Positions 49,624 through 58,838 of a stretch of DNA of 64,000 bases are shown here, one piece after another. Source of the stretch: Algoriphagus sp. Its GTDB lineage: Bacteria > Bacteroidota > Bacteroidia > Cytophagales > Cyclobacteriaceae. Below the pieces are notes generated by a model. That model saw only the letters and a program-made list of their open reading frames with translations. It was not told the DNA's origin and did no database searches. Location of the stretch: positions 31,268-95,267 of the forward strand of contig JAMNXQ010000003.1 of assembly GCA_023653075.1 (NCBI GenBank), written 5' to 3'. A program made the translations under genes and the position numbers. Each line of letters begins with the position of its first letter. The stretch's first letter is position 1.

Positions 49624-50718
49624 ATGACTGAAGACTTCCTCCCCATCAACGGTACCGATTATGTGGAACTCTATGTTGGCAATGCCAAGCAGAGTGCACT
49701 TTTCTACCAATATGCCTTCGGATTTGAATTGATTGCTTATGCTGGACCCGAGACCGGAGTGAAGGATCGTGCTTCTTATGTGCTCAAGCAAGAAAAGATC
49801 CGATTGGTGCTCACTTCTCCCCTTGGAGCCAATCATCCCATCAACGACCACATCCGCCAGCATGGCGACGGAGTCAAGGTATTGGCTCTCTGGGTGGATG
49901 ATGCGGAAAAGTCCTGGAAAGAAACGACGAGTAGAGGAGCAGTGTCAGTTGAAGCACCAAAAACGCTTCAAGACGAGAATGGAGAAGTTCGGGTAGCAAG
50001 TATACAAACATACGGCGATACCATTCACACCTTCGTTGAACGCAAAAACTTCCAAGGAGTCTTCCTTCCCGGCTATCATTCACGAAAAAGCACCTATCCT
50101 GCCCAATCCATTGGATTGAAATACATCGACCACTGCGTGGGAAATGTGGAGCTTGGCGAAATGAATCGCTGGGTCAACTTTTACGAGGAAGTCATGGGAT
50201 TCAAGTTGCTCCTGACCTTTGATGACAAAGATATCTCCACGGAGTACTCTGCCTTGATGTCCAAGGTAGTCTCCAATGGCAACGGATACATCAAGTTCCC
50301 GATCAACGAACCCGCTGAAGGAAAGAAAAAGTCACAAATTGAAGAGTATCTCGACTTCTATGGGGGTCCAGGTGTACAGCACATTGCCATAGCTACCTAC
50401 GATATCATCCATACCGTAGGCGAACTGAGAAAAAGAGGGGTTGAATTTTTGGAAGTTCCTAGCTCCTACTACGATGACCTGTTGGACCGAGTAGGAAAAA
50501 TTGACGAGGACCTGCAGCCACTCCAAGAGCTCAACATCCTAGTCGATCGTGATGAGGAGGGCTATTTGCTTCAAATTTTCACCAAACCCGTTCAAGATAG
50601 ACCTACCCTCTTCTTTGAAATTATTCAGCGAAAAGGGGCCACTTCCTTTGGAAAAGGAAATTTCAAAGCCTTGTTTGAATCCATTGAGCGAGAACAACAG
50701 TTGAGAGGAAATCTATAA
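49624..50718 (+). CDS. hppD: 4-hydroxyphenylpyruvate dioxygenase
   Basis: DYVELYVGNAKQSALFYQYAFGFELIAYAGPETG, IDHCVGNVELGEMNRWVNFYEEVMGF, GPGVQHIAIATYDI, LQIFTKPVQDRPTLFFEIIQRKGATSFGKGNFKALFE. Confidence 0.96.
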   Translation: MTEDFLPINGTDYVELYVGNAKQSALFYQYAFGFELIAYAGPETGVKDRASYVLKQEKIRLVLTSPLGANHPINDHIRQHGDGVKVLALWVDDAEKSWKETTSRGAVSVEAPKTLQDENGEVRVASIQTYGDTIHTFVERKNFQGVFLPGYHSRKSTYPAQSIGLKYIDHCVGNVELGEMNRWVNFYEEVMGFKLLLTFDDKDISTEYSALMSKVVSNGNGYIKFPINEPAEGKKKSQIEEYLDFYGGPGVQHIAIATYDIIHTVGELRKRGVEFLEVPSSYYDDLLDRVGKIDEDLQPLQELNILVDRDEEGYLLQIFTKPVQDRPTLFFEIIQRKGATSFGKGNFKALFESIEREQQLRGNL

Positions 50719-50811
50719 AAACTCTCTAAAATCGAAAAAATGGCTTTTTAGAGACCTAGCGAGACTTGATATTTTTCCTAACTTGTAGTATTAACCTAAT
50801 TTTTACATCCC

Positions 50812-52542
50812 ATGAGTTCCATTGATTCTTCGATTTTAAAAAAGGCAGAAAGTTGGTTGTCCAGTTCCATTGACGGGGACAGCAAGGAAAGCATTCGACA
50901 ATTGATTGCCACAAATCCTACCGAATTGATCGATTCCTTTTACCAAGATCTCGAATTCGGTACGGGCGGATTGCGTGGACTGATGGGGGTGGGTACCAAC
51001 CGGATGAATGTATATACCGTAGCTATGGCTACTCAAGGATTAGCCAATTACTTAATCGCCTGCTTCCCGGGAGAAAAAATAAAAGTTGCCATCACCCACG
51101 ACAGCAGAACCAACAATACGCTCTTTGCAAGGACTACTGCGGATGTATTTACGGCAAATGGCATTGAGGTGATGTACTTCAAAGAGATGCGCCCCACTCC
51201 AATGCTTTCTTTTGCAGTCAGACACTTTGGTTGCAAGTCAGGGGTTATGATTACCGCATCACACAATCCCAAAGAATACAACGGCTACAAGGCCTACTGG
51301 GAAGATGGTGCGCAAGTAGTCGCCCCACACGATACGAACATTATTAGAGAGGTACAAAAAATTACCTCTTTTGAACAAGTCAACTGGAGCAAGCAGAATG
51401 ACCTCATCCAGTACATTGAGGAAGATTTTGATGCCATTTACTTGGAAAAAGTAAAGGAATTAAGTCTTTCCAAGGAGGCAATTCATGCACAGAAGTCCAT
51501 GCCTATAGTCTTTTCTCCTATACATGGCGCCTCCGGTAAAATGGTTCCTGCTGCACTACGGGCATTTGGATTTGAAAATATTCAAGTGGTCAAGGAACAA
51601 GCCGAACCTGATGGAGACTTCCCTACAGTAATTTATCCCAATCCAGAAGAGCCTGAAGCACTTACATTAGCTGTGGCACTAGGTAAAAAGACAGGCGCAG
51701 CCCTAGTCCTTGCCTGTGATCCAGATGGAGATCGATACGCTGCCGTCGTACCTAATGAAGCGGGGGAATACGAATTGCTCAATGGAAATCAAACAGGCGC
51801 CCTCCTAGTCTACTACCTCCTTTCACGGAAGAAAGAGTTGAATCTGATGTCTGGGAATGAGTTTCTAGTGAATACCATCGTCACGACCGAACTGATCAAT
51901 AAAATTGCCGAAGGGTTTGGAGTCCCCTGTTACAATGTCCTTACTGGATTTAAAAATATAGCTTCCATCATCCTTCAGAAAGAAGGAAAAGAACAGTTTC
52001 TTGCAGGTGGAGAAGAATCATTTGGCTTCTTGGTTGGGGACTTTGTCCGGGATAAGGATGGGGTCAGTGCCTGTGCATTGGTGGCAGAAGCGGTAGCATA
52101 CTACAAAACTCAAGGTAAACAGGTGTTTGACGTGTTGGCAGATGTGTACCAGCGATTTGGCTTTTACAAGGAAGCCCTTATATCCGTAACTAAAAAGGGA
52201 AAAGACGGTGCAGAGCAAATTCAACACTTGATGAACCAGTTCCGAACCAACCCACCGCAAGAGATGAATGGATCGGCTGTAGAGAAGATTTACGATGTAA
52301 AGAACGCGAGCATTCACTATCTCAAAACCCAAAAAGTGGAAGTTTTAGACCTAGATAAATCCAATGTGATGCAATTCTACCTCGCAGATGGAAGCAAAAT
52401 TTCTGCAAGACCTTCAGGTACTGAACCAAAAATAAAATATTATTTTTCAGTCAATACAAATCTCTTAAATACAGGTGATTATAGAAAGGTGGAGCAAGTG
52501 TTACTTGAAAAATTGGAGGGTTTAAAAACCTATTTTAGTTAA
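50812..52542 (+). CDS. Phospho-sugar mutase (phosphoglucomutase/phosphomannomutase family)
   Basis: FGTGGLRGLMGVGTNRMN, GVMITASHNPKEYNGYKAYWEDGAQV, CDPDGDRYAAVV, GGEESFGFLVGDFVRDKDGV, ARPSGTEPKIKYYF. Confidence 0.95.
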   Translation: MSSIDSSILKKAESWLSSSIDGDSKESIRQLIATNPTELIDSFYQDLEFGTGGLRGLMGVGTNRMNVYTVAMATQGLANYLIACFPGEKIKVAITHDSRTNNTLFARTTADVFTANGIEVMYFKEMRPTPMLSFAVRHFGCKSGVMITASHNPKEYNGYKAYWEDGAQVVAPHDTNIIREVQKITSFEQVNWSKQNDLIQYIEEDFDAIYLEKVKELSLSKEAIHAQKSMPIVFSPIHGASGKMVPAALRAFGFENIQVVKEQAEPDGDFPTVIYPNPEEPEALTLAVALGKKTGAALVLACDPDGDRYAAVVPNEAGEYELLNGNQTGALLVYYLLSRKKELNLMSGNEFLVNTIVTTELINKIAEGFGVPCYNVLTGFKNIASIILQKEGKEQFLAGGEESFGFLVGDFVRDKDGVSACALVAEAVAYYKTQGKQVFDVLADVYQRFGFYKEALISVTKKGKDGAEQIQHLMNQFRTNPPQEMNGSAVEKIYDVKNASIHYLKTQKVEVLDLDKSNVMQFYLADGSKISARPSGTEPKIKYYFSVNTNLLNTGDYRKVEQVLLEKLEGLKTYFS

Positions 52543-52545
52543 GCA

Positions 52546-52574
52546 AAAAAGGCAATGCAATTCAAAGCCTTTTT
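52546..52574. terminator. Hairpin between convergent genes (possible bidirectional terminator)
   Basis: AAAAAGGC...GCCTTTTT stem between stops at 52542 (+) and 52597 (-). Confidence 0.55.
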
Positions 52575-52596
52575 GGGCTTAAGCGAATAGGTAGGA

Positions 52597-53541
52597 TTAT
52601 TCTTCTCCTAGGTGAAGCAATGCATCCCCTACATTCACCACAGGATTATTATTTACCCCGATCAGGTGCCCTGTAGTCGTTGCTTTGATTGGAACTACTA
52701 CCTGTCCATAAGGATCTGAAATGGAAGCCAATACCTCCCCTTTTCGAACGAAATCCCCGAGTTGAGCGACACAGGAAAATATCCCCGAGGCCTTGGCACG
52801 GATCCAAGTACTCTCCTTCAACACGAGGGTGCTTTGGAGGATTTGAGGAGAATCGATCATTTCCAAATGGTGCAAGAGCCGTTTAGTACCCGTAATTGCT
52901 TCTTCAATGGAATAGGAATCCAGTCGCATGGATTCTCCTCCTTCGTAGACCAACAGGTGCTTTTTGTTTTTGTAAGCCGTCTTTCGAAAGGATTTATCGA
53001 TGTGTTTGGAATGGACCACATAGTGCGTTCCAAAGGCTTTAGCAAGTTCAACTCCAATCTTATCTTTAAAATCCACACGGATTTGAGGATGATTCGAAAT
53101 CATTCTTCCGCCTGTATGGAAGTCAATCCCAAAATCAATATGAGGCACTATTTCCTTGCTTAAGATATGCGCTATACGCGAAGCTAGCGATCCCTTTTTG
53201 CTTCCTGGGAAACTTCGATTTAAATCTCGACCATCGGGAAAAGTGCGGCTATTGGATAGAAATCCATAAATATTGACTACCGGAATGACGATGACGGCCC
53301 CACGCTTTAGATCTAATTCTTGGTCAAAAGCCTCCAAGAGTTTCTTCGCCGTAGCAATCCCGTTGATTTCATCCCCATGCACCCCCCCACTTATCAACAC
53401 TACGGGACCTTCTTGCAAAGAAGAACGGATAAAAATAGGCAAATCAATGAGCGTATGGGTGGGTAGCTTGGCAATAGGAATTTTGATGTTGGCTATTTCC
53501 CCTGCTCGTATGTGTACTCCTTGAATGATTAATTCTTTCAT
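52597..53541 (-). CDS. Succinylglutamate desuccinylase/aspartoacylase family protein
   Basis: LISGGVHGDEINGI, DLNRSFPGSKKGSLASRIA, DFHTGG; ATG at 53541 (MKELIIQGVHI) preferred over track start 53574. Confidence 0.88.
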   Translation of the reverse strand: MKELIIQGVHIRAGEIANIKIPIAKLPTHTLIDLPIFIRSSLQEGPVVLISGGVHGDEINGIATAKKLLEAFDQELDLKRGAVIVIPVVNIYGFLSNSRTFPDGRDLNRSFPGSKKGSLASRIAHILSKEIVPHIDFGIDFHTGGRMISNHPQIRVDFKDKIGVELAKAFGTHYVVHSKHIDKSFRKTAYKNKKHLLVYEGGESMRLDSYSIEEAITGTKRLLHHLEMIDSPQILQSTLVLKESTWIRAKASGIFSCVAQLGDFVRKGEVLASISDPYGQVVVPIKATTTGHLIGVNNNPVVNVGDALLHLGEE

Positions 53542-53618
53542 AATTGGATAGATCCTTCTGTCATTCCATTTCACATTGGCGCAAAAACTTCTTTACTTCG
53601 CAGAATAAGTTTTGGCCC

Positions 53619-54632
53619 ATGAAGATACAAGAAAACATTTCTTTGAAACCCTTTACCACCTTTGGGATCGACAAAAAGGCCAATTTTTTTACTACTGTAG
53701 CGACTTTAGACGAATTAAAAGCCGCCTTACTTGCCGCAAAAGAAAGACAGTTACCAGTATTCATTTTAGGTGGAGGAAGTAATATTTTGTTGACTCGTGA
53801 TATCGATGGACTAGTCATCAAACTAGAAATCAAAGGCATCAACCTAGTCAAAGAGGAAGGAGACCAACTTTGGGTGGAAGTAGGAGCCGGAGAAATGTGG
53901 CATGAGCTGGTCCTGCACAGCATCGCACAGGATTGGGCTGGATTAGAAAACCTTTCCTTAATCCCTGGAACTGTTGGCGCCTCCCCCATGCAAAATATTG
54001 GAGCCTATGGCGTGGAGATCAAGGACGTGTTTGATAGCCTACAGGCCATGCATCGGGAAACTTTGGAAATGCAGTCCTTTGATGCAAAAGCTTGTCGGTT
54101 TGGGTACCGAGAGAGTGTATTCAAACAAACTTTCAAAGACCAATTCGTCATTACCTCAGTTACGTTTCGCTTGTCGAAAATCCCTATTTTTCATTTGGAA
54201 TATGGAGCCATTCGAGAGGTACTTGCTGCCAACGGCATTGAGCAGCCTAGCATTCGTTCGATAAGTGATGCTGTCATCCAAATACGGCAGTCCAAACTTC
54301 CAGATCCCAAGGAGATTGGAAACGCAGGTTCTTTTTTCAAAAACCCCACCATCCCAAGCACACAGTTTGACATGCTTAAAGCCTCCTATCCCAGCATTCC
54401 TGGCTATCCAAGTACAGAGGGAGTTAAGGTAGCTGCAGGTTGGCTAATCGAGCAGGCCGGATGGAAGGGCAAACGAATTGGGGACGTTGGGGTACATGCC
54501 AAGCAAGCCCTGGTTTTGGTCAATTATGGGAAGGGTACTGGAGAGGAGATAAAAAGCTTATCCCAACAGATTCAGGCTTCGGTACTTGAAAAATTCAGGA
54601 TTCAACTACATCCCGAAGTCAATTTCATTTAA
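53619..54632 (+). CDS. murB: UDP-N-acetylmuramate dehydrogenase
   Basis: NISLKPFTTFGIDKKANFF, FILGGGSNILLTRDIDGLVIK, NLSLIPGTVGASPMQNIGAYGVEIKD, CRFGYRESVFK, GNAGSFFKNP; start at 53619. Confidence 0.95.
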   Translation: MKIQENISLKPFTTFGIDKKANFFTTVATLDELKAALLAAKERQLPVFILGGGSNILLTRDIDGLVIKLEIKGINLVKEEGDQLWVEVGAGEMWHELVLHSIAQDWAGLENLSLIPGTVGASPMQNIGAYGVEIKDVFDSLQAMHRETLEMQSFDAKACRFGYRESVFKQTFKDQFVITSVTFRLSKIPIFHLEYGAIREVLAANGIEQPSIRSISDAVIQIRQSKLPDPKEIGNAGSFFKNPTIPSTQFDMLKASYPSIPGYPSTEGVKVAAGWLIEQAGWKGKRIGDVGVHAKQALVLVNYGKGTGEEIKSLSQQIQASVLEKFRIQLHPEVNFI

Positions 54633-55111
54633 ATCAGGTGATCGCTTACTTCAAGCGATTTGCTGTAGCGCTGCACATTCACGCCAAATTTAACCAAAAA
54701 GTCCACTCCCTCATCCGATCCAATACCCTTGTACTCTGCATAAGAAAAGAGGTAAACAACCTTAGAAATTCCCATTGAAAAAATAATTCGGGCACAAGCA
54801 AGGCATGGAGATAAAGTTACGTATAGGGTAGAACCCTCTACAGAAGTATTGTTCTTTACGGCATAGAGAATGGCATTTTGCTCCGCATGCAGGGCCAAGG
54901 AGCAACTGCCTTTGGAATCCCGAGCACAACCCTCAGCTGGAAATTCTACATCACAATTGTGCGTTCCAGCGGGAGGACCGTTGTAGCCAATCGAAATAAT
55001 TCGGGTATCCTTCGTCAATACGGCTCCCACATGTTTTTTGATGCAATGGGATCGCTTGGCGAGATTTACCGCCAATTCCATATAAATATCGTCAAAATCA
55101 GGTCTGCTCAT
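54629..55111 (-). CDS. dCMP deaminase / ComE-type cytidine deaminase
   Basis: GYNGPPAGTHNCD, HAEQNAILYAVKNNTSVEGSTLYVTLSPCLACARIIFSMGISKVVY. Confidence 0.93.
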   Translation of the reverse strand: MSRPDFDDIYMELAVNLAKRSHCIKKHVGAVLTKDTRIISIGYNGPPAGTHNCDVEFPAEGCARDSKGSCSLALHAEQNAILYAVKNNTSVEGSTLYVTLSPCLACARIIFSMGISKVVYLFSYAEYKGIGSDEGVDFLVKFGVNVQRYSKSLEVSDHLI

Positions 55112-55250
55112 GGGTACAATTTGTCAAAAATAGCATTCCTTGCGGTAGACCGAAACACAATCTTCAGAATCCTCGTATTTTTTTCATGAAAAAGATAACT
55201 TAATTTCACCTTTGACTAGTAAACAAAAGAGATTTGTGCCCTTCTCAAAA

Positions 55251-55823
55251 ATGAAAACTGTCCCCATTTATAGCTTTCTCCTTGTTGCTTTTTTATTTTC
55301 CTGCAACACGGCTGAGGTATTCGTGGAAAACAGAGAAATTCCTTTTCAAAAAACCTACCACAGTTTTGTGTTGGTCAATAAGGAACTGGGCATTCCAGGA
55401 TTTGCAGACCCCAAATTGGACCAGCAGGTACTCGAAGCACTCGAAACCCAATTACTAGCCGCAGGGCTTGTATACGATGCCAAACAGCCTGATTTGGTCA
55501 TCCGCTACCACTCTAATGAAGATCCAAGGCAACGAGATCGTGTGGATACGATGAATCCCTATCCTTTCTGGGGAATGCGCATGTACGATCCTTGGTTATT
55601 CAATCCACTTATGAGAAATTACCGCTCCAATGTAACTACCACAAAATACGAGCTCCTCCAAGTAATCCTAGAGGTCATAGATCCAAGTCAAGAAAAGTCC
55701 TTGATGATGCTCACGGGGGTTACTGAGGTATCTTCACCCAAAAGCAAAGCAAAAATTACTTTAAAAGCTTTGGAAAAAACTACAAACACATTTCTTGAAT
55801 TTAATTTCACCCAAACTAAGTAA
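55251..55823 (+). CDS. DUF4136 domain-containing lipoprotein
   Basis: Lipobox FLFSCNTAEV; FQKTYHSFVLVNKE..., PDLVIRYHSNED; ATG at 55251. Confidence 0.75.
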   Translation: MKTVPIYSFLLVAFLFSCNTAEVFVENREIPFQKTYHSFVLVNKELGIPGFADPKLDQQVLEALETQLLAAGLVYDAKQPDLVIRYHSNEDPRQRDRVDTMNPYPFWGMRMYDPWLFNPLMRNYRSNVTTTKYELLQVILEVIDPSQEKSLMMLTGVTEVSSPKSKAKITLKALEKTTNTFLEFNFTQTK

Positions 55824-55825
55824 GC

Positions 55826-56134
55826 ATGGAAAAGAAGTATACCTCTTTAAAGGAATTTTATCCTTACTACTTAACTGAACACCAGAATCCTACCTCACGC
55901 GTACTTCACTTTATAGGTACAGGATTGGTCTTGGTGGTGCTAGGCGGAGCCATTGCGCTGGCACAATACCTTTGGCTTGCAGCCATTCCAGTAATTGGGT
56001 ATGGTTTCGCTTGGGTTGGGCATTTCTTTTTTGAAAAAAATAAGCCAGCTACCTTCACGTATCCGTTTTACAGTCTCGCATCCGATTTTATCTTATTTTT
56101 TGACCTACTTCGTGGGAAGGAAAAATTTTCTTGA
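55826..56134 (+). CDS. DUF962 (Mpo1-like) membrane protein
   Basis: FYPYYLTEHQNPTSRVLHFIGTGLVLV, GYGFAWVGHFFFEKNKPATFTYPFYSLASDF. Confidence 0.88.
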   Translation: MEKKYTSLKEFYPYYLTEHQNPTSRVLHFIGTGLVLVVLGGAIALAQYLWLAAIPVIGYGFAWVGHFFFEKNKPATFTYPFYSLASDFILFFDLLRGKEKFS

Positions 56135-56253
56135 GAATCCAGTTGAAGTTTCTATTATTTTAAAATCATCTGTAAATTAGGTGATAGGAGAAAATTTGAG
56201 AACCATAATTCAAACCATCCCGATTCAAGTGAGTTAATTCGAAAAAGCAAAAC

Positions 56254-56739
56254 ATGGCTACAGCAAATCCAGAATTAATCGCTGCATTGGAACGCACTGC
56301 TTCCAAACTGCAGCAAGGAGCCTCCTACCAATGGGGACACATGGGTTCTTGCAATTGCGGAAATTTAGCACAAGAACTCACCCCTTTTTCTCGAGCCGAA
56401 ATTCACCAGTACGCCATGCAGCGCCATGGAGACTGGAATGAGCAATTGATCGATTATTGCCCTACAAGTGGCTATCCAATGGATTTGATTGTTTCCAAAA
56501 TGCTCGAGAATGGATTAAGCCTAAACGATTTGGGACACTTGGAACGCCTTTCAGATCCTCAAATCTTGTCTCAAATGGAAAAAGGAAGAAGAGATTCCCT
56601 CTCTAAAAACTCACGTGAAGATGTGATTTTTTACCTGCAAGTTTGGGCTAACTTATTGAGAGAAAAGTGGATTGCTACTCAACCAAATTTAGAAGTACTA
56701 GAAATTGAAAAAAAATTAAAGACTCCATTATTGGTCTAA
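56254..56739 (+). CDS. Conserved-looking hypothetical protein with GSCNCGN motif
   Basis: 161 aa ORF; YQWGHMGSCNCGNLAQELTPFSRAEIHQYAMQRHGDWNEQLIDYCP. Confidence 0.7.
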   Translation: MATANPELIAALERTASKLQQGASYQWGHMGSCNCGNLAQELTPFSRAEIHQYAMQRHGDWNEQLIDYCPTSGYPMDLIVSKMLENGLSLNDLGHLERLSDPQILSQMEKGRRDSLSKNSREDVIFYLQVWANLLREKWIATQPNLEVLEIEKKLKTPLLV

Positions 56740-56796
56740 TTAATTTTTTGGTTTATTTCGTATCGTTGAATCATAAAAACCCTTTTAAAGAAAGTT

Positions 56797-57003
56797 ATGG
56801 AGGATTTTGAAGAAGAATTCGAAGAAATGGATGAGTTTGAAGAAGAAGAGGACGAGTTTGAAGACGATTTTGAGGACGGCTATGACCTCGATGAAGACAA
56901 TGAATTTTTGGATGATAACATTGTCGACTTTGATGAAGAAGAGTCCGATGATGAATTCGATGAATTCGAAGAAGAGGAAGAATTTGATGACGACTTAGAT
57001 TAA
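56797..57003 (+). CDS. Small hyperacidic hypothetical protein
   Basis: ATG-initiated 68 aa ORF; 46 Asp/Glu, no Lys/Arg/His. Confidence 0.55.
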   Translation: MEDFEEEFEEMDEFEEEEDEFEDDFEDGYDLDEDNEFLDDNIVDFDEEESDDEFDEFEEEEEFDDDLD

Positions 57004-57032
57004 TTGTTAACCTGAGGCACCTATTTTCTGTC

Positions 57033-57063
57033 TTGTAATTTCGAGGCATCTCGTCTATCTTTG
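57033..57063 (+). promoter_or_regulatory. Candidate Bacteroidota-type promoter (TTG ... TATCTTTG)
   Basis: TTG at 57033-57035, 20-bp spacer, TATCTTTG at 57056-57063 matching TAnnTTTG; 29 bp before the ATG at 57093. Confidence 0.45.
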
Positions 57064-57092
57064 CTACTTATTCACTGAGAAATTAAACTTAT

Positions 57093-57242
57093 ATGATCCT
57101 ATTAGATATCTTTAGTTCTCCAATTATGCCTGGAGCACAACTGTTTTTATTGATTGTCTGCTCTCTAATTGGGTTAGGAGCCGGTATTTCGTTAATGGAT
57201 GCACGAAATACCTTCTCCAAAAAAAAGAAAAGTGATCATTAA
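57093..57242 (+). CDS. Small (49 aa) single-TM protein
   Basis: MILLDIFSSPIMPGAQLFLLIVCSLIGLGAGISLMDARNTFSKKKKSDH*; upstream promoter-like motif, downstream terminator. Confidence 0.55.
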   Translation: MILLDIFSSPIMPGAQLFLLIVCSLIGLGAGISLMDARNTFSKKKKSDH

Positions 57243-57255
57243 TAAGTCATAGTAC

Positions 57256-57280
57256 AGGAGGCCTCAAGCCTCCTTTTTTT
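57256..57280 (+). terminator. Rho-independent terminator
   Basis: AGGAGGC CTCAA GCCTCCT followed by T7. Confidence 0.8.
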
Positions 57281-57290
57281 ATCCCCACCC

Positions 57291-57749
57291 ATGAAAATCA
57301 ACGGTAAGAGAACCCTGCCCGTTACTTTCTCATTCACCATTTTGTACCTACACCACTTACTACCATCTCTTTTTGTTTGGACTATCGCTAAAATGGATTT
57401 TTCCTCTCAGAAAGTAGCCTTTGACAGTAGAATCCTTTTAAGTGGCGCCTTAATGCTGGTTTTACTTCCCTTGGTCGCTCGTGTGTACGCACGCACACCT
57501 CAAAATCAAATTAGCTTCAACGAAATGCGAAGCTGCTACTTCCATTTAACTCGAAAAACTTTTGAACTGAAAGAGAAAAACTTGAAGCAAGGTCAACTTA
57601 TAGGGCTACGATTTGCTAGTGATGAAAATCTCTTAAGCTTGATAGACCCTACAATCGAAGAGAAATTAACGGCAAAAGATAGTAAACAGCAGCTTACTAA
57701 CTGGAGAGACGATTACCTTCGTGAGTACCTAGTCGAAGACTTTAATTGA
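57291..57749 (+). CDS. Hypothetical protein with N-terminal hydrophobic segments
   Basis: 152 aa ORF, ATG start after a terminator; no family recognised. Confidence 0.5.
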   Translation: MKINGKRTLPVTFSFTILYLHHLLPSLFVWTIAKMDFSSQKVAFDSRILLSGALMLVLLPLVARVYARTPQNQISFNEMRSCYFHLTRKTFELKEKNLKQGQLIGLRFASDENLLSLIDPTIEEKLTAKDSKQQLTNWRDDYLREYLVEDFN

Positions 57750-58838
57750 AATTACTTTCCTCAAAAGTCCTTGAAATTCTTCTCTCGCTCTTTTTTGGTA
57801 CTCAGGATCCGAAAAATCAAGCGGGGTCAATTCGAGAACCGCATCAAATCCAGAAGCGTATCCCTCTTGACCTGAAGCAATCAAGGCAATTTTTTTTCCG
57901 TGTTTGTGGGCGAGTTGCTTCAATTCAAAACAAGCCTTACCCTCCTCACTTTGAGAATCGTACTGTCCCTCACCCGTGAGGATCCAATCTGCTTTCTTAA
58001 CTTTCTCCTCGAGGTTCACCTGCTTAAAAAAGTATAGTGCGCCGTACTCCAAGGAGCAAGGGAAAAATTGTGCCAACCCGAATGCTATTCCTCCTGCCGC
58101 ACCAAAGCCAGGCTGATCCAAAACAGGACTGTGAGATTTCCGAAGGAGTAATTCCACCATAGCGGCAGTACTAACTTCTGTGGCTTCTATTTCTGCTTCT
58201 TTCAACCCTTTTTGAGGACCAAAAACAGGAACTGCACCTTTGGATCCAAAAAACGGGTTTCTTACGTCACATAAACAAGTAAAGGACACCTCAGGAAGCC
58301 GCAACGGCCGTTGGATATGTCGACAGCTTTTCAAAAACTCAGGAGAAAACGCTGGAATCTCTCTTCCATTTTGATCCAAAAACAAAAAGCCCAAGGCCTG
58401 CAATATACCAGTTCCCAGGTCAATGGTTGCAGATCCACCCAATCCTAAGATCAGGTGCTGAGCTCCTCCTTGAATCGCCTGTTGGATAAGGATTCCTGTT
58501 CCATAGGTAGAAGTTAGACTTGGCTCTCTTGCATAAGTTGACAAAACCCCCAATCCAGAGCAAGTAGATACATCCAAAAAAGCTGTTTTTGAAGATTTAT
58601 CCCAAGCATAGAACCCAACAAGGGATTGCCCAATCGCATTTAAGGAAAGACACTCAATCTTCTCCAATCCCAAGGATTCTGCCAGCAAGGCACAGGTTCC
58701 ATCTCCCCCATCCGCCAGGGCTTGGCTAGCGAATTGGGAAGATGGATACGCCTGAATTAAAACTTCTTCAATAAGAGAAACTGCTTCTAACGCGGTAAAC
58801 GTTCCTTTGTAGGCGTTGGGAGCAATTAAAAATCTCAT
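57729..58838 (-). CDS. Glycerate kinase (GlxK/GarK family)
   Basis: MRFLIAPNAYKGTFTALEAVSLIEEVL, ALADGGDGTCALLAESLG, ILGLGGSATIDLGTGILQALGF, DWILTGEGQYDSQSEEGKA. Confidence 0.93.
   Translation of the reverse strand: MRFLIAPNAYKGTFTALEAVSLIEEVLIQAYPSSQFASQALADGGDGTCALLAESLGLEKIECLSLNAIGQSLVGFYAWDKSSKTAFLDVSTCSGLGVLSTYAREPSLTSTYGTGILIQQAIQGGAQHLILGLGGSATIDLGTGILQALGFLFLDQNGREIPAFSPEFLKSCRHIQRPLRLPEVSFTCLCDVRNPFFGSKGAVPVFGPQKGLKEAEIEATEVSTAAMVELLLRKSHSPVLDQPGFGAAGGIAFGLAQFFPCSLEYGALYFFKQVNLEEKVKKADWILTGEGQYDSQSEEGKACFELKQLAHKHGKKIALIASGQEGYASGFDAVLELTPLDFSDPEYQKRAREEFQGLLRKVISIKVFD

Noticed and set aside
56795-57049. 84-aa minus-strand ORF rich in His/Arg/Leu opposite the hyperacidic gene
   Set aside because: A mirror artefact of the GAA/GAT-rich tract; the forward ORF fits the gene direction and spacing better
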